Notes under the pieces: generated by a model
The model's input: only the letters and a program-made list of their open reading frames with translations
What the model was told of the DNA's origin: nothing
Databases searched by the model: none
NCBI GenBank assembly: GCA_938002965.1
Contig: CALKZY010000004.1
Span: forward strand, 1 to 64,000
Length of the DNA stretch: 64,000 bases
From: an uncultured Acidimicrobiales bacterium
Lineage (GTDB): Bacteria; Actinomycetota; Acidimicrobiia; Acidimicrobiales; SZUA-35
Direction of reading: 5' to 3'
Position numbers and translations under genes: made by a program
Shown here: positions 49,888 through 58,062 of the stretch, piece by piece
Layout of the letters: each line of letters opens with the position of its first letter
Numbering within the stretch: the stretch's first letter is position 1

Positions 49888-51291
49888 CTACTCCTCTAGA
49901 CCTGCTGTTCGTCTTCGGGCCCACGCATTGGCCCGGATTCCCCAAGAGTTGAACGGATCAGGGAAGTTGCGACTGGGTCGCCCCTTGGCCCTCATCTCAC
50001 TCAACAACGCGGAATCCTCTCCCAATATATGTTCGGCAAGCAGCTTCCCCGAAATCGTTCCCCGCGCTAATCCGACTCCTTGATAGGCCAAAGTGGCCCA
50101 CAACCGCTCGCCGATGTCCCCAAACACCCCTTCGCCGTTGCGAGACAGCGACAGTGGACCGCCCCAGGAGTAGTCGAAGGGAACGTCGGACAGCATCGGA
50201 TAGCGGTGCTCGAACGACCGACGATGCACCTTGGTGATCTTCCCCAGTTCGGGTTCCAGCGCCGTGTTGTCCTTGGACAGTGTGTACTGGTTGCGAATCA
50301 AGATTCGGTTGGTCGGCAAACGCCGCACAGTGGTCCCGGCCGGGTGCGCCGGGATGATGGCGTAGTTGTTGAGCCCACCAAGTCTGGCCACTTCACGGTC
50401 GGTCAACTCTCTGGTCATCGACCCCCAGGTGATAAGCGGAATGAGGTGTTTGCTGTACAAACCCCATCCGGCGGCAAACCCGTTGACGGCCAAAATCAAG
50501 TTGGGGGTGGCGATGCTGCCGCCCGGAGTCTCCAGCCGGTGCGACAACTGCGAGATGCTTCGGGCGTAGCTGACCGAACGCACCGGCGACGACTCAAAGA
50601 CGGTGACGTTGGACGGCATGGTTGCAGCCATTCCTCGAACCATGGCGGCCGGTTGCACCGTGATGCTGTGCGGACACCAGATACCGACGCTGTAGAAGTC
50701 GGTTCCGAAACGTTCGGTCAGCTCAGCGGCGCCGAACCGGGTGTAGTCCTCGTCGATGGCCTCCAGGCTTTCGGCGAACCCGGCCAACATCTCGGCCCCT
50801 TTGTCGGTGCAAGCGGCGTGAATCTTCCCTTCCCGCCGGAAATCGCAGTCGATGCCGTTTTCGGTGACCACCCGTTCCAGTTCATCCAGGCCCGCCCGGT
50901 TGAGAGCAATGGCCTTCTTGGCCGAAGTCGGGTCTTCGGCGAAGGACTTGGCCCGAAGGTTGTGGGCGTGATCGATGGCAAACCCCGAGGAACGTCCGGC
51001 GGCGTTGTTGCCAATGCGGTCCGCTTCGACCAGGGCAATCGATGAGTCGGGAGCGAGTTCGGCCAGGCGACGTGCGCAGGCCAAGCCGCCATAGCCCGCT
51101 CCGACCACCACATAATCGAAGTCGAGCGCTCCACTAACCACATTCGGCGGATCGGGCTCGGGCAGAATCTCGTGCCAAGCGTTGCGATTGTCGTAGTTGG
51201 GAAGCAGCTCAATGTCGACAGTCCGACCATCGAGACCTTTGAATGTGTGCGCCTGAGCGGGGGCCATCCCAGGCATTCCGGGAAGACTCAT
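49888..51291 (-). CDS. FAD-dependent amino acid/amine oxidoreductase (DadA/PuuB type)
   Basis: 467 residues. The FAD-binding site DYVVVGAGYGGLACARRLAE is near residue 60 after an N-terminal extension that is common in PuuB-like proteins, and GRSSGFAIDHAHN and the late GGPLSLSRNGEGVFGDIGERLW fit the DAO family (PF01266). Likely substrates are D-amino acids, sarcosine-type N-methyl amino acids or amines. It is the last gene of a tight operon (DapA-like, ALDH, this gene), overlapping the ALDH stop as ATGA. An oxidase making an imine or aldehyde upstream of ALDH fits the order. Confidence 0.83.
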   Translation of the reverse strand: MSLPGMPGMAPAQAHTFKGLDGRTVDIELLPNYDNRNAWHEILPEPDPPNVVSGALDFDYVVVGAGYGGLACARRLAELAPDSSIALVEADRIGNNAAGRSSGFAIDHAHNLRAKSFAEDPTSAKKAIALNRAGLDELERVVTENGIDCDFRREGKIHAACTDKGAEMLAGFAESLEAIDEDYTRFGAAELTERFGTDFYSVGIWCPHSITVQPAAMVRGMAATMPSNVTVFESSPVRSVSYARSISQLSHRLETPGGSIATPNLILAVNGFAAGWGLYSKHLIPLITWGSMTRELTDREVARLGGLNNYAIIPAHPAGTTVRRLPTNRILIRNQYTLSKDNTALEPELGKITKVHRRSFEHRYPMLSDVPFDYSWGGPLSLSRNGEGVFGDIGERLWATLAYQGVGLARGTISGKLLAEHILGEDSALLSEMRAKGRPSRNFPDPFNSWGIRANAWARRRTAGLEE

Positions 51292-52814
51292 GACAGATCC
51301 AACCAGATGGTTTTCTGTTCGGTGTATTGGTCGTGGGCGGCCAGCGAATTGTCTCGCCCGCCGAAGCCCGACAGCTTGTACCCACCGAACGGGGTGGAGA
51401 TGTCGCCCTCGCCGTAGCAGTTGACGGTTATCGTTCCAGCCTTGATCCGCAGCGACGCCAGGTGGGCGGTTCGAACATCGGTGGTGAAGACGCTGGCGGC
51501 CAACCCATAGTCGGTGTCGTTGGCCAACTTGATGGCGTCCTCCGGTTGGTCGAAGGTGCTGACGGCTAATACCGGGCCGAACACTTCTTCTCGGGCCACT
51601 CGCATGTCAGCGGTTACACCGGCGAAGATCGTCGGCTCCACAAACCAACCGCCACTCTGCTTTCGGACCCGCTTGCCGCCGAGAACCAGGTCGGCCCCTT
51701 CTTTGTTGGCAGCGGAAATGTTGTCGAGGATTTTCTCCAAGTGGGCCTGTTCAATGATGGCGCCGATCTTGGTTGTCGGTTCGAGTGGGTCACCGACGAC
51801 CCACTCCCCCACCTGACGACCGATCAGCTCCAGCAACTCATCAGCCAACGAGGAGTGCACGATGAGGCGCGAGTTGGATGAGCAGTTCTGACCGGCGTTC
51901 CAAAACACCGATGTGGCGATGTGAGCGGCAACGCTCTCGAGGTTGTCGGCATCGGCCATGACCACCGCCGGGTTCTTGCCTCCGCACTCAAGTAGAACCC
52001 GCTTCAAGTTGGAATCGGCCGAGTAGTTGAGGAAACGTCGCCCGGTTTCGGTTGAGCCGGTGAAGGCAACAGCATCGACGTCGAGATGACGCCCGAGGGG
52101 TTCACCCACCTGAACGCCGTCGCCAGGCACAGCGTTGATCACCCCGTCCGGTAAACCCGCTTCCAAGGCCAGCTCAGCCATGCGAAGTGTGCTGAGGCTG
52201 GTTTGTTCGGCTGGTTTCAGAACCATCGTGTTGCCGGCAGCCAGGGCCGGACCGATCTTCCATGCCGCCATCATCAGCGGGAAGTTCCAGGGCAAGACTG
52301 CAGCCACCACGCCGATGGGCTCTCGTTCAATCATGGAGACGACACCCGGCCCGGAGGGAGAGAGCTGACCGTAGATCTTGTCCGATGCTTCGGCGTGCCA
52401 ACGGATGGCCTCAATCGCTTCGGGTACGTCGATGCCGGAGGTGTCGGCAATTGGTTTGCCTGCTTCCAATGTCTCAAGCAGGGCCAACTCGTCCGAGTGA
52501 GCATCCAACACGTTGCAGAATCTGATCATCAACCGGCGTCGCTCGGCTGGGGTCATCCGCGCCCATGGACCTTCATCAGCCGCTCGACGGGCGGCAGCGA
52601 CGGCAGCATCAACGTCATCGGCGTTGCAATCTGGAATCTGGGCGAGCACCTCGCCAGTGGCCGGGTTGACGGTGTCGAAGGTTGCTTTGCTTCGGGCACC
52701 GACCAACTTGTTGCCGATCACGGCGCTGGCGGTGATCTTGGTTCCGCCGTCGATCAGGTTGAGGCCTTCGGCAATGGTCTGCCAGTCAGCTTGGCTTCGA
52801 GTGGTATCAGTCAT
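51288..52814 (-). CDS. Aldehyde dehydrogenase, NAD(P)-dependent
   Basis: 508 residues of the ALDH superfamily. The catalytic Cys is in FWNAGQNCSSNSRL, the general base Glu in LLECGGKNPAV, and the cofactor motif in AFTGSTETGRRFL; the family Asn is in VLPWNFPLMMAAWK. It is like PuuC or betaine-aldehyde/2-oxoglutarate-semialdehyde dehydrogenases; the substrate is not decided by sequence. Overlaps both neighbours by 4 nt (ATGA), so strictly coupled. Confidence 0.9.
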   Translation of the reverse strand: MTDTTRSQADWQTIAEGLNLIDGGTKITASAVIGNKLVGARSKATFDTVNPATGEVLAQIPDCNADDVDAAVAAARRAADEGPWARMTPAERRRLMIRFCNVLDAHSDELALLETLEAGKPIADTSGIDVPEAIEAIRWHAEASDKIYGQLSPSGPGVVSMIEREPIGVVAAVLPWNFPLMMAAWKIGPALAAGNTMVLKPAEQTSLSTLRMAELALEAGLPDGVINAVPGDGVQVGEPLGRHLDVDAVAFTGSTETGRRFLNYSADSNLKRVLLECGGKNPAVVMADADNLESVAAHIATSVFWNAGQNCSSNSRLIVHSSLADELLELIGRQVGEWVVGDPLEPTTKIGAIIEQAHLEKILDNISAANKEGADLVLGGKRVRKQSGGWFVEPTIFAGVTADMRVAREEVFGPVLAVSTFDQPEDAIKLANDTDYGLAASVFTTDVRTAHLASLRIKAGTITVNCYGEGDISTPFGGYKLSGFGGRDNSLAAHDQYTEQKTIWLDLS

Positions 52815-53827
52815 TTGTCAGCCCCCTTGACCGCGGTGGCGTCGGCCGAGCGGGTCGATGCTCGATCGACGGCTCCGACCAGCCAGTCCTTTTCCTCTTC
52901 CCACGAGCGGTAGACCAGGCGGTCTCGGTTACTGCGATTGATCGGCAGTGTCGACATCGCCGTTTGTAGCGCTACTCGGGCTTCGCCCGACATGGGCAGC
53001 TGTGGTCGCCGGTTGGGGCCGAGGTTGCGGCCCATCATGTTGGCCCCGCTCTTGGCTCCCACCAAGTACTCAACGTCGAAATCGTTCTCCCATAAGAAGG
53101 CGTTGGTGGGATGCATCTTGGACCAAAGCTCCAGACCTTCATTCAGCCGGCCAGCAGTGATGTGCTCGTAAAGCTGTACACATTCGTGCGGCATGATGTT
53201 GGCCGCTCCCCAAATCCACCCGACAGCTCCGGCCATCAGGGCATACGGGGCAATGGGATCGGCACCGCAAAGCACCTTGCCTCCGACGGCCACAAACTTC
53301 TGGAGCTTGGCCAGATCTCCTTCGGAGTCTTTCATGTAGGCGATGTTGTCAATCTGAATCAGCCGCCGGTACATGGCCGGGGTGATCTCAACACCCGAGG
53401 CCTGCGGCGTGTTGTACAAGATGATGTCGATCGGTACGTGACGGGCCACCTGCTCGTAGTGGTACAGCACTCCCCGCTCGAATGGACTTTCCAGCCATGG
53501 GGGCAGGATCATCGCTGCTTCGGCACCGTGATCGGCGGCAAACTTGGAAGCCTCGATGGTGTCGGTGGTGGACATGGCCGAGGTCTGGGTGCAGTACGGG
53601 ATGCGTCCGTTGATTCTTTTGCCGCAGATTTCGATGATGCGGCGTTTCTCCGCTTCGGTCAGATAGGCGTACTCGCCGGTCCCGGCCAGGACAAGGATCG
53701 AGTGCACTCCGGCATCGATCAATTCGTCGATGTAGTCGCCGAGACGCCCCTGCTCCAGTTGTTCGCCGGTCGTGTCCAGTGGCGTGCACATTGCCACGCA
53801 GACGCCCTTTATCCCGGGACTAGTCAT
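52811..53827 (-). CDS. Dihydrodipicolinate synthase / N-acetylneuraminate lyase family protein
   Basis: 338 residues from ATG 53827, which has AGGAGG 6 nt upstream; an in-frame start at 53848 has none. A class I aldolase barrel: LVLAGTGEYAYLTEAEKRRI near residue 45, the tyrosine in IDIILYNTPQASG and the Schiff-base lysine in IAYMKDSEGDLAKL. A real DapA would normally sit with lysine genes; here it heads an operon with ALDH and an FAD oxidase. This grouping fits catabolic members such as pyrroline-hydroxy-carboxylate deaminase (HypD) or keto-deoxy-sugar-acid dehydratases. It is divergent from the LysR gene. Confidence 0.8.
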   Translation of the reverse strand: MTSPGIKGVCVAMCTPLDTTGEQLEQGRLGDYIDELIDAGVHSILVLAGTGEYAYLTEAEKRRIIEICGKRINGRIPYCTQTSAMSTTDTIEASKFAADHGAEAAMILPPWLESPFERGVLYHYEQVARHVPIDIILYNTPQASGVEITPAMYRRLIQIDNIAYMKDSEGDLAKLQKFVAVGGKVLCGADPIAPYALMAGAVGWIWGAANIMPHECVQLYEHITAGRLNEGLELWSKMHPTNAFLWENDFDVEYLVGAKSGANMMGRNLGPNRRPQLPMSGEARVALQTAMSTLPINRSNRDRLVYRSWEEEKDWLVGAVDRASTRSADATAVKGADK

Positions 53828-53927
53828 GCTCCGCCTCCTGGTACTCACCGCACCCGGTTGAGTTCGTGTTTCTCATCTGTCTCCAGTTGATTTCGTCATG
53901 AGAGTAGCGTGATGGAGTCGAGTTTGT

Positions 53928-53946
53928 CATACTCGGATCTCGTATG
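53928..53946. promoter_or_regulatory. Dyad in the divergent LysR promoter
   Basis: CATAC-9 nt-GTATG lies 15 nt before the LysR gene start in the 133-nt divergent region. It is a candidate LysR-type recognition site; the spacing is wider than the usual T-N11-A core, so this is tentative. Confidence 0.4.
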
Positions 53947-53960
53947 GGAACGGCTTCCAC

Positions 53961-54884
53961 ATGAAACTTGACGTTGAATCGCTTCGCACGCTGCGGGAAG
54001 TGGTCGATGCCGGGGCCTTCACCGAGGCGGCCGCTCGGTTGGGCATGACCCAAAGCGCCGTCAGCTGGAAGGTCAAGCGGCTCGAGGAGCGGGTCGGTGC
54101 GGAACTGGTCCAGCGGGGAACCACAATCGAGCCCACCGCCGACGGCGAGGACTTGCTGGCTTATGCCGAGGTCATCATCGAGGCACACGATGCAGCTGTC
54201 GACCGCCTGACCCGCTCGGAAGTGGCAGGAACGGTACGCCTCGGCTCGAATGAGGATCTGCACGCCCCCGAGCTGGCCAAGATCGTGGCTCGGTTCAATC
54301 GGGTGTTTCCCAAAGTTCATCTCAAGGTTCGTATCGGACTGAGCGGCCATGTTCGACAGTGGTTGGACGATGACGAGGTTGATCTCGCTCTCCTTCAACT
54401 GCCGATCGACGAGATCGAGCCCGGCGACACCGAACTCTGGCGAGAACCGGTTCGATTCATGAAAGCCGTTGATGCCGAAATCGGGCAGCCGCTGCCCGTT
54501 ATCGGTTTCGGTCCCGGCTGGGCCATCGGACCGCACGTTGAGACGGCCTTAAACAACTGGGGTGGCCCTTGGCGCGAAGTACTTGAGTGTCCGAGTCTCG
54601 CCGGCGTCCAAGCCGCTGTCCGTGCTGGACTTGGCGTCAGTGCGCTCAATCCGTTCATCAGCGATAACACCATGGAGTCGTGGGCCAACGACAGCGACGA
54701 GGACAATCGCCTCCGGCTGCCCGACGTCAGCCAGCTGATTCGAGTTGCCGAGCCGAGCACCGGCAACCACGACGACGCACAACGAGAACTACTGAATCTG
54801 CTAGCCGACGAATTGGCAGCCGAACTGGATCACCCCCAAAACGGGAGACACCGGGAAGACATGAAGAGCATCGATGAGTCGTAG
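53961..54884 (+). CDS. LysR-family transcriptional regulator
   Basis: 307 residues. N-terminal winged helix-turn-helix: LRTLREVVDAGAFTEAAARL and GMTQSAVSWKVKRLEERVG, followed by the effector domain (TVRLGSNEDLHAPELAKIV, then CPSLAGVQAAVRAGLGVSAL). It probably controls both divergent operons. Its last 11 nt overlap the start of the mttB-like gene, so regulator and enzymes are in one transcript. The effector is unknown but likely the pathway substrate. Confidence 0.9.
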   Translation: MKLDVESLRTLREVVDAGAFTEAAARLGMTQSAVSWKVKRLEERVGAELVQRGTTIEPTADGEDLLAYAEVIIEAHDAAVDRLTRSEVAGTVRLGSNEDLHAPELAKIVARFNRVFPKVHLKVRIGLSGHVRQWLDDDEVDLALLQLPIDEIEPGDTELWREPVRFMKAVDAEIGQPLPVIGFGPGWAIGPHVETALNNWGGPWREVLECPSLAGVQAAVRAGLGVSALNPFISDNTMESWANDSDEDNRLRLPDVSQLIRVAEPSTGNHDDAQRELLNLLADELAAELDHPQNGRHREDMKSIDES

Positions 54885-56394
54885 ACGTGGACGATCAAGT
54901 CGCCGGGACAGCCGCTTGACCGACACCGGGCCGGACTGGGTGGCGCCGCTGGAACGCGGCATCCCCTACATCGACCTGCTGTCAACCGAGCAGGTCGAGC
55001 GGGTCCACGATGAGACCATGAAGCTGCTGGAGGAGATCGGCTGCGAATTCCGCGACGACGAGTCCGCGGCCATGTGGGCCGCAGCCGGCGCGGACGTCGA
55101 CGGCTACCGGGTACGCATCGACCGCGAACATCTAATGGAGCTGATCTCCACCGCTCCGGCCGACTACACCATGTTGGCCCGTAACCCCGACCGGGCGGTC
55201 ACCATCGGAGGCCGAAGGACGGCATTCACCCCGTCATACGGAGCGCCGTTTGTACTCGATCTTGACGGCACCCGCCGCAACGCCACGTTGGACGACTTTC
55301 ACAACTTCGCCAAACTGGCTTACCTGGAGCCCTACCTACACATGACCGGTGGTGTGGTCTGCGAACCCATGGACGTGCCGGTCCCCCACCGACACCTGGA
55401 GATGGTCTATTCCTTGCTGGCCCATTCCGACAAGCCGTTCATGGGAGCGGTGACCTCGCAGGAGCGGGCGGAAGAAACCATGCACATGGCCGGAATCGTG
55501 TTCGGCCACGATGTGGTCAAGGACACCACGGTGATGACGTCGTTGGCCAACGCAAACTCACCATTGGTGTGGGATGCCACCATGTTGGACTCTGTCAAGG
55601 TGTATTCGTCGCATAACCAAGCGGTGCTGTTCAGCCCGTTCGTGTTGGGTGGAGCGTCCACGCCGGCGTCCACTATCGGTTCAGTGGTTCAACTATCGGC
55701 CGAAGCACTGGCCGGTGTGGCATTCAGCCAGCTAGTACGCCCCGGTGCCCCGGCCGTTTACGGCCAGTGGCTGTCGACGGTATCGATGCGCTCCGGCGCA
55801 CCCCAGGCCGGGACCCCGGAGATCTGCCACATGAACATGCTGGTCGGCCAGTTGGCCCGACACTACAAGCTGCCATGGCGGTGCAGCGGCGGCTGTTCCA
55901 GCTCCAAGACAGTAGACGCCCAAGCCGGGTACGAGGCGGCCCGCAACCTCTACGGCGTTGTGATGGCCGGCGCCAACTTCGTACTGTCGAGCACCGGTTA
56001 CCTGGAAGGCGCCTTGTGTCAGAGCTACGCCAAGGTGGCCTTGGACGGCGAACAGTTGGCCATGATGCACAAGCTGGCCTCGGGCATCAACTTCGATGAA
56101 CTCGACGAAGCGATGAGCGCGGTTCGCACCATCTCCCCCGGCGACCACTACCTAGGCACGGCTCACACGTTGGCCAACTTTCAGACAGCGTTTATGATGC
56201 CTGACCTGATGAATACCGACTCCTACGAACAGTGGACCATTGACGGCTCGAAGGACGCTGCCGTGCGGGCGGCCGAGAAGGTTCGCTCCCAATTGGCCCG
56301 CTACGAACCGCCAGCTCTTCCCGATGATGTCGGAGCCGAATTGCGAGACTTCGTCGACCGTCGCCGCGCCGAGATCCCCGAGTTGGTTTCCTGA
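54874..56394 (+). CDS. MttB-superfamily (COG5598) methyltransferase, non-pyrrolysine type
   Basis: 506 residues of the trimethylamine:corrinoid methyltransferase superfamily. The gene has no in-frame TAG, so it lacks the pyrrolysine of true MttB and belongs with MtgB-like proteins that demethylate quaternary amines such as glycine betaine, proline betaine or carnitine. Family blocks: VHDETMKLLEEIGCEF near residue 40, TPSYGAPFVLDLDG, EMVYSLLAHSDKPFMGAV and AAPQAGTPE-like QAGTPEICHMNMLVGQLA. The usual partner, a corrinoid protein, and a methylcorrinoid:folate transferase are not encoded in the window. The start overlaps the LysR gene by 11 nt and the stop overlaps the next gene (TGATG). Confidence 0.85.
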   Translation: MSRRRGRSSRRDSRLTDTGPDWVAPLERGIPYIDLLSTEQVERVHDETMKLLEEIGCEFRDDESAAMWAAAGADVDGYRVRIDREHLMELISTAPADYTMLARNPDRAVTIGGRRTAFTPSYGAPFVLDLDGTRRNATLDDFHNFAKLAYLEPYLHMTGGVVCEPMDVPVPHRHLEMVYSLLAHSDKPFMGAVTSQERAEETMHMAGIVFGHDVVKDTTVMTSLANANSPLVWDATMLDSVKVYSSHNQAVLFSPFVLGGASTPASTIGSVVQLSAEALAGVAFSQLVRPGAPAVYGQWLSTVSMRSGAPQAGTPEICHMNMLVGQLARHYKLPWRCSGGCSSSKTVDAQAGYEAARNLYGVVMAGANFVLSSTGYLEGALCQSYAKVALDGEQLAMMHKLASGINFDELDEAMSAVRTISPGDHYLGTAHTLANFQTAFMMPDLMNTDSYEQWTIDGSKDAAVRAAEKVRSQLARYEPPALPDDVGAELRDFVDRRRAEIPELVS

Positions 56395-57182
56395 TGGCGG
56401 CTGCTCGTGACCTCAGCGGACGGGTGGCCGCCGTCAGCGGCGCCACCTCCGGCATCGGTAGGGCCACCGCAATCTGTCTGGCAGAGCTGGGAGCCGACGT
56501 GGTGATCGGAGGCCGCAACCAATCAGGAGCCGACGGAGCAGCCGATGCCGTAGCCACCGCCGGTGGCAAAGCGGCCATCTTGCTGGGCGACATCACCGAC
56601 CCCGCCTATGGCAGCGCACTTGTCGACACCGCCATCGCCACCTTCGGAGGCTTGGACATTGTGGTCAACGCCGCCGGGACCATAACCCGTTCTACGGCTG
56701 AGGAAACCTCAGACGACGACTACCGCCGAGTCATGGCCGTCAACGTCGACGGCACCTTCTTCTTATCCCGCGCCGCGGTACCGGCGCTTCGGCAACGAGG
56801 GGGCGGGTCGATCATCAATATCGCCTCCAACGTCGGTCTGGTTGGCGCAGCCGGGTTGGCCGCCTACTGCGCCTCTAAAGGTGCGGTTGTGTTGCTCACC
56901 CAGTCGATGGCGCTGGAACACGCAGCCGAAGCCATTCGGGTAAACGCAGTGTGTCCCGGAGCGGTTGATACGCCGATGCTTCGCCTCGAACGAGAGGCGG
57001 CGATTGCTGCAGGCAAGATGACCGAAGCCGACATCATGGCGACAAACGAACAGCTGATACCGCAGGGCCGGGTGGCTGAAGCCCACGAGATCGCCGAACT
57101 GGTAGCCTTTCTGGCCTCGGACCGGTCGAGCCACATCACCGGAACCGCCATTCCGATCGACGGAGGTTATCTGGCGCAATGA
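56394..57182 (+). CDS. Short-chain dehydrogenase/reductase (first)
   Basis: 262 residues, classical SDR: cofactor loop SGATSGIGRATA, NAAG in the middle, catalytic Ser in IINIASNVGLVG and the YCASKGAVV Tyr-Lys pair. The end AIPIDGGYLAQ is the usual C-terminal signature. Oxidises or reduces an alcohol or keto group with NAD(P). Its start overlaps the mttB-like stop and its own end overlaps the second SDR gene (ATGA), so all are one translational unit. Confidence 0.9.
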   Translation: MAAARDLSGRVAAVSGATSGIGRATAICLAELGADVVIGGRNQSGADGAADAVATAGGKAAILLGDITDPAYGSALVDTAIATFGGLDIVVNAAGTITRSTAEETSDDDYRRVMAVNVDGTFFLSRAAVPALRQRGGGSIINIASNVGLVGAAGLAAYCASKGAVVLLTQSMALEHAAEAIRVNAVCPGAVDTPMLRLEREAAIAAGKMTEADIMATNEQLIPQGRVAEAHEIAELVAFLASDRSSHITGTAIPIDGGYLAQ

Positions 57183-57955
57183 GCGATCATCGAGATGTGT
57201 TGGATGGCCGAGTAGCCGTTGTCACCGGCGGTTCGCGGGGAATCGGCCGGGCGATCGTTCAACACTTGGCCCGGGCAGGGGCCACTGTGGTCATCGGCGA
57301 CCTCAACGAGCCGTCGGATTTGGATGACGGTGGAAGCATCACCTGTGCTCACCTCGACGTGGCCACCGAAGACTCGGTAGTCACCTTCATCAGTGAGGTG
57401 GTGGCCAGCCACGGCAACCTCGACATTGTGGTCAACAACGCCGGCATCATGTTCGAAGAACCGGTGGTCGGTCACTCGGTCGACCGATGGACCAAGGCAT
57501 TGGCCGTGAACCTGACCGGGCCGTTTCTCATGGCCAAGCACGCCGCCGAACACCTGGCAGCCCGGCAGGGGATTGTCGTCAATATCGGCTCGATTGAAGG
57601 CTACGCCTGCAATCCCAACCACGCCGCCTATGCCGCTACGAAAGGTGGAGTACACGGCCTGACCAAGGCATTGGCTGTGGACCTCGGGCCGATGGGTATT
57701 CGCTGCAACGCGGTAGCCCCGGGTTGGATCGACACCGAACTGAACGCTTCCTACATCGACTCACACCCCGACCGGGACAAGATTGTGGACGCATTAGCCA
57801 AACTGCATCCGATCGGCCGCATCGGCGATCCAACAGACGTGGCCGACGTCGTCACATGGCTGGCCGGTCCTGATTCGGCGTTTGTAACCGGTCAGGTCAT
57901 CACCATCGACGGTGGCCGTACCGCACGCCCAAACTTGCCCTCCGCTCTCTGGTAG
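57179..57955 (+). CDS. Short-chain dehydrogenase/reductase (second)
   Basis: 258 residues, classical SDR: VVTGGSRGIGRAIV, NNAGIMFEEPV, INIGS-like VVNIGSIEGYACN and YAATKGGVHGL with Tyr-Lys, ending GQVITIDGGRTARP. It is not a close copy of the first SDR; the two probably act on successive or related intermediates. Last gene of the LysR/MttB/SDR/SDR unit. About 100 nt separate it from the galactose-oxidase-like gene. Confidence 0.9.
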   Translation: MSDHRDVLDGRVAVVTGGSRGIGRAIVQHLARAGATVVIGDLNEPSDLDDGGSITCAHLDVATEDSVVTFISEVVASHGNLDIVVNNAGIMFEEPVVGHSVDRWTKALAVNLTGPFLMAKHAAEHLAARQGIVVNIGSIEGYACNPNHAAYAATKGGVHGLTKALAVDLGPMGIRCNAVAPGWIDTELNASYIDSHPDRDKIVDALAKLHPIGRIGDPTDVADVVTWLAGPDSAFVTGQVITIDGGRTARPNLPSALW

Positions 57956-58062
57956 ACCTCATGGTCAAGTTACCTAGGAGGCCTGGCGACTCGCTCCGGG
58001 CCGGTTGAGCTACACTCTGCAGCTGGTGGAAACACATCCATAGATCGACAAGGATGAAGAAA

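Noticed and set aside
52811-53827. Calling the DapA-like gene true dihydrodipicolinate synthase
   Set aside because: No lysine-synthesis genes are near and it is embedded in a catabolic operon with ALDH and an FAD oxidase.
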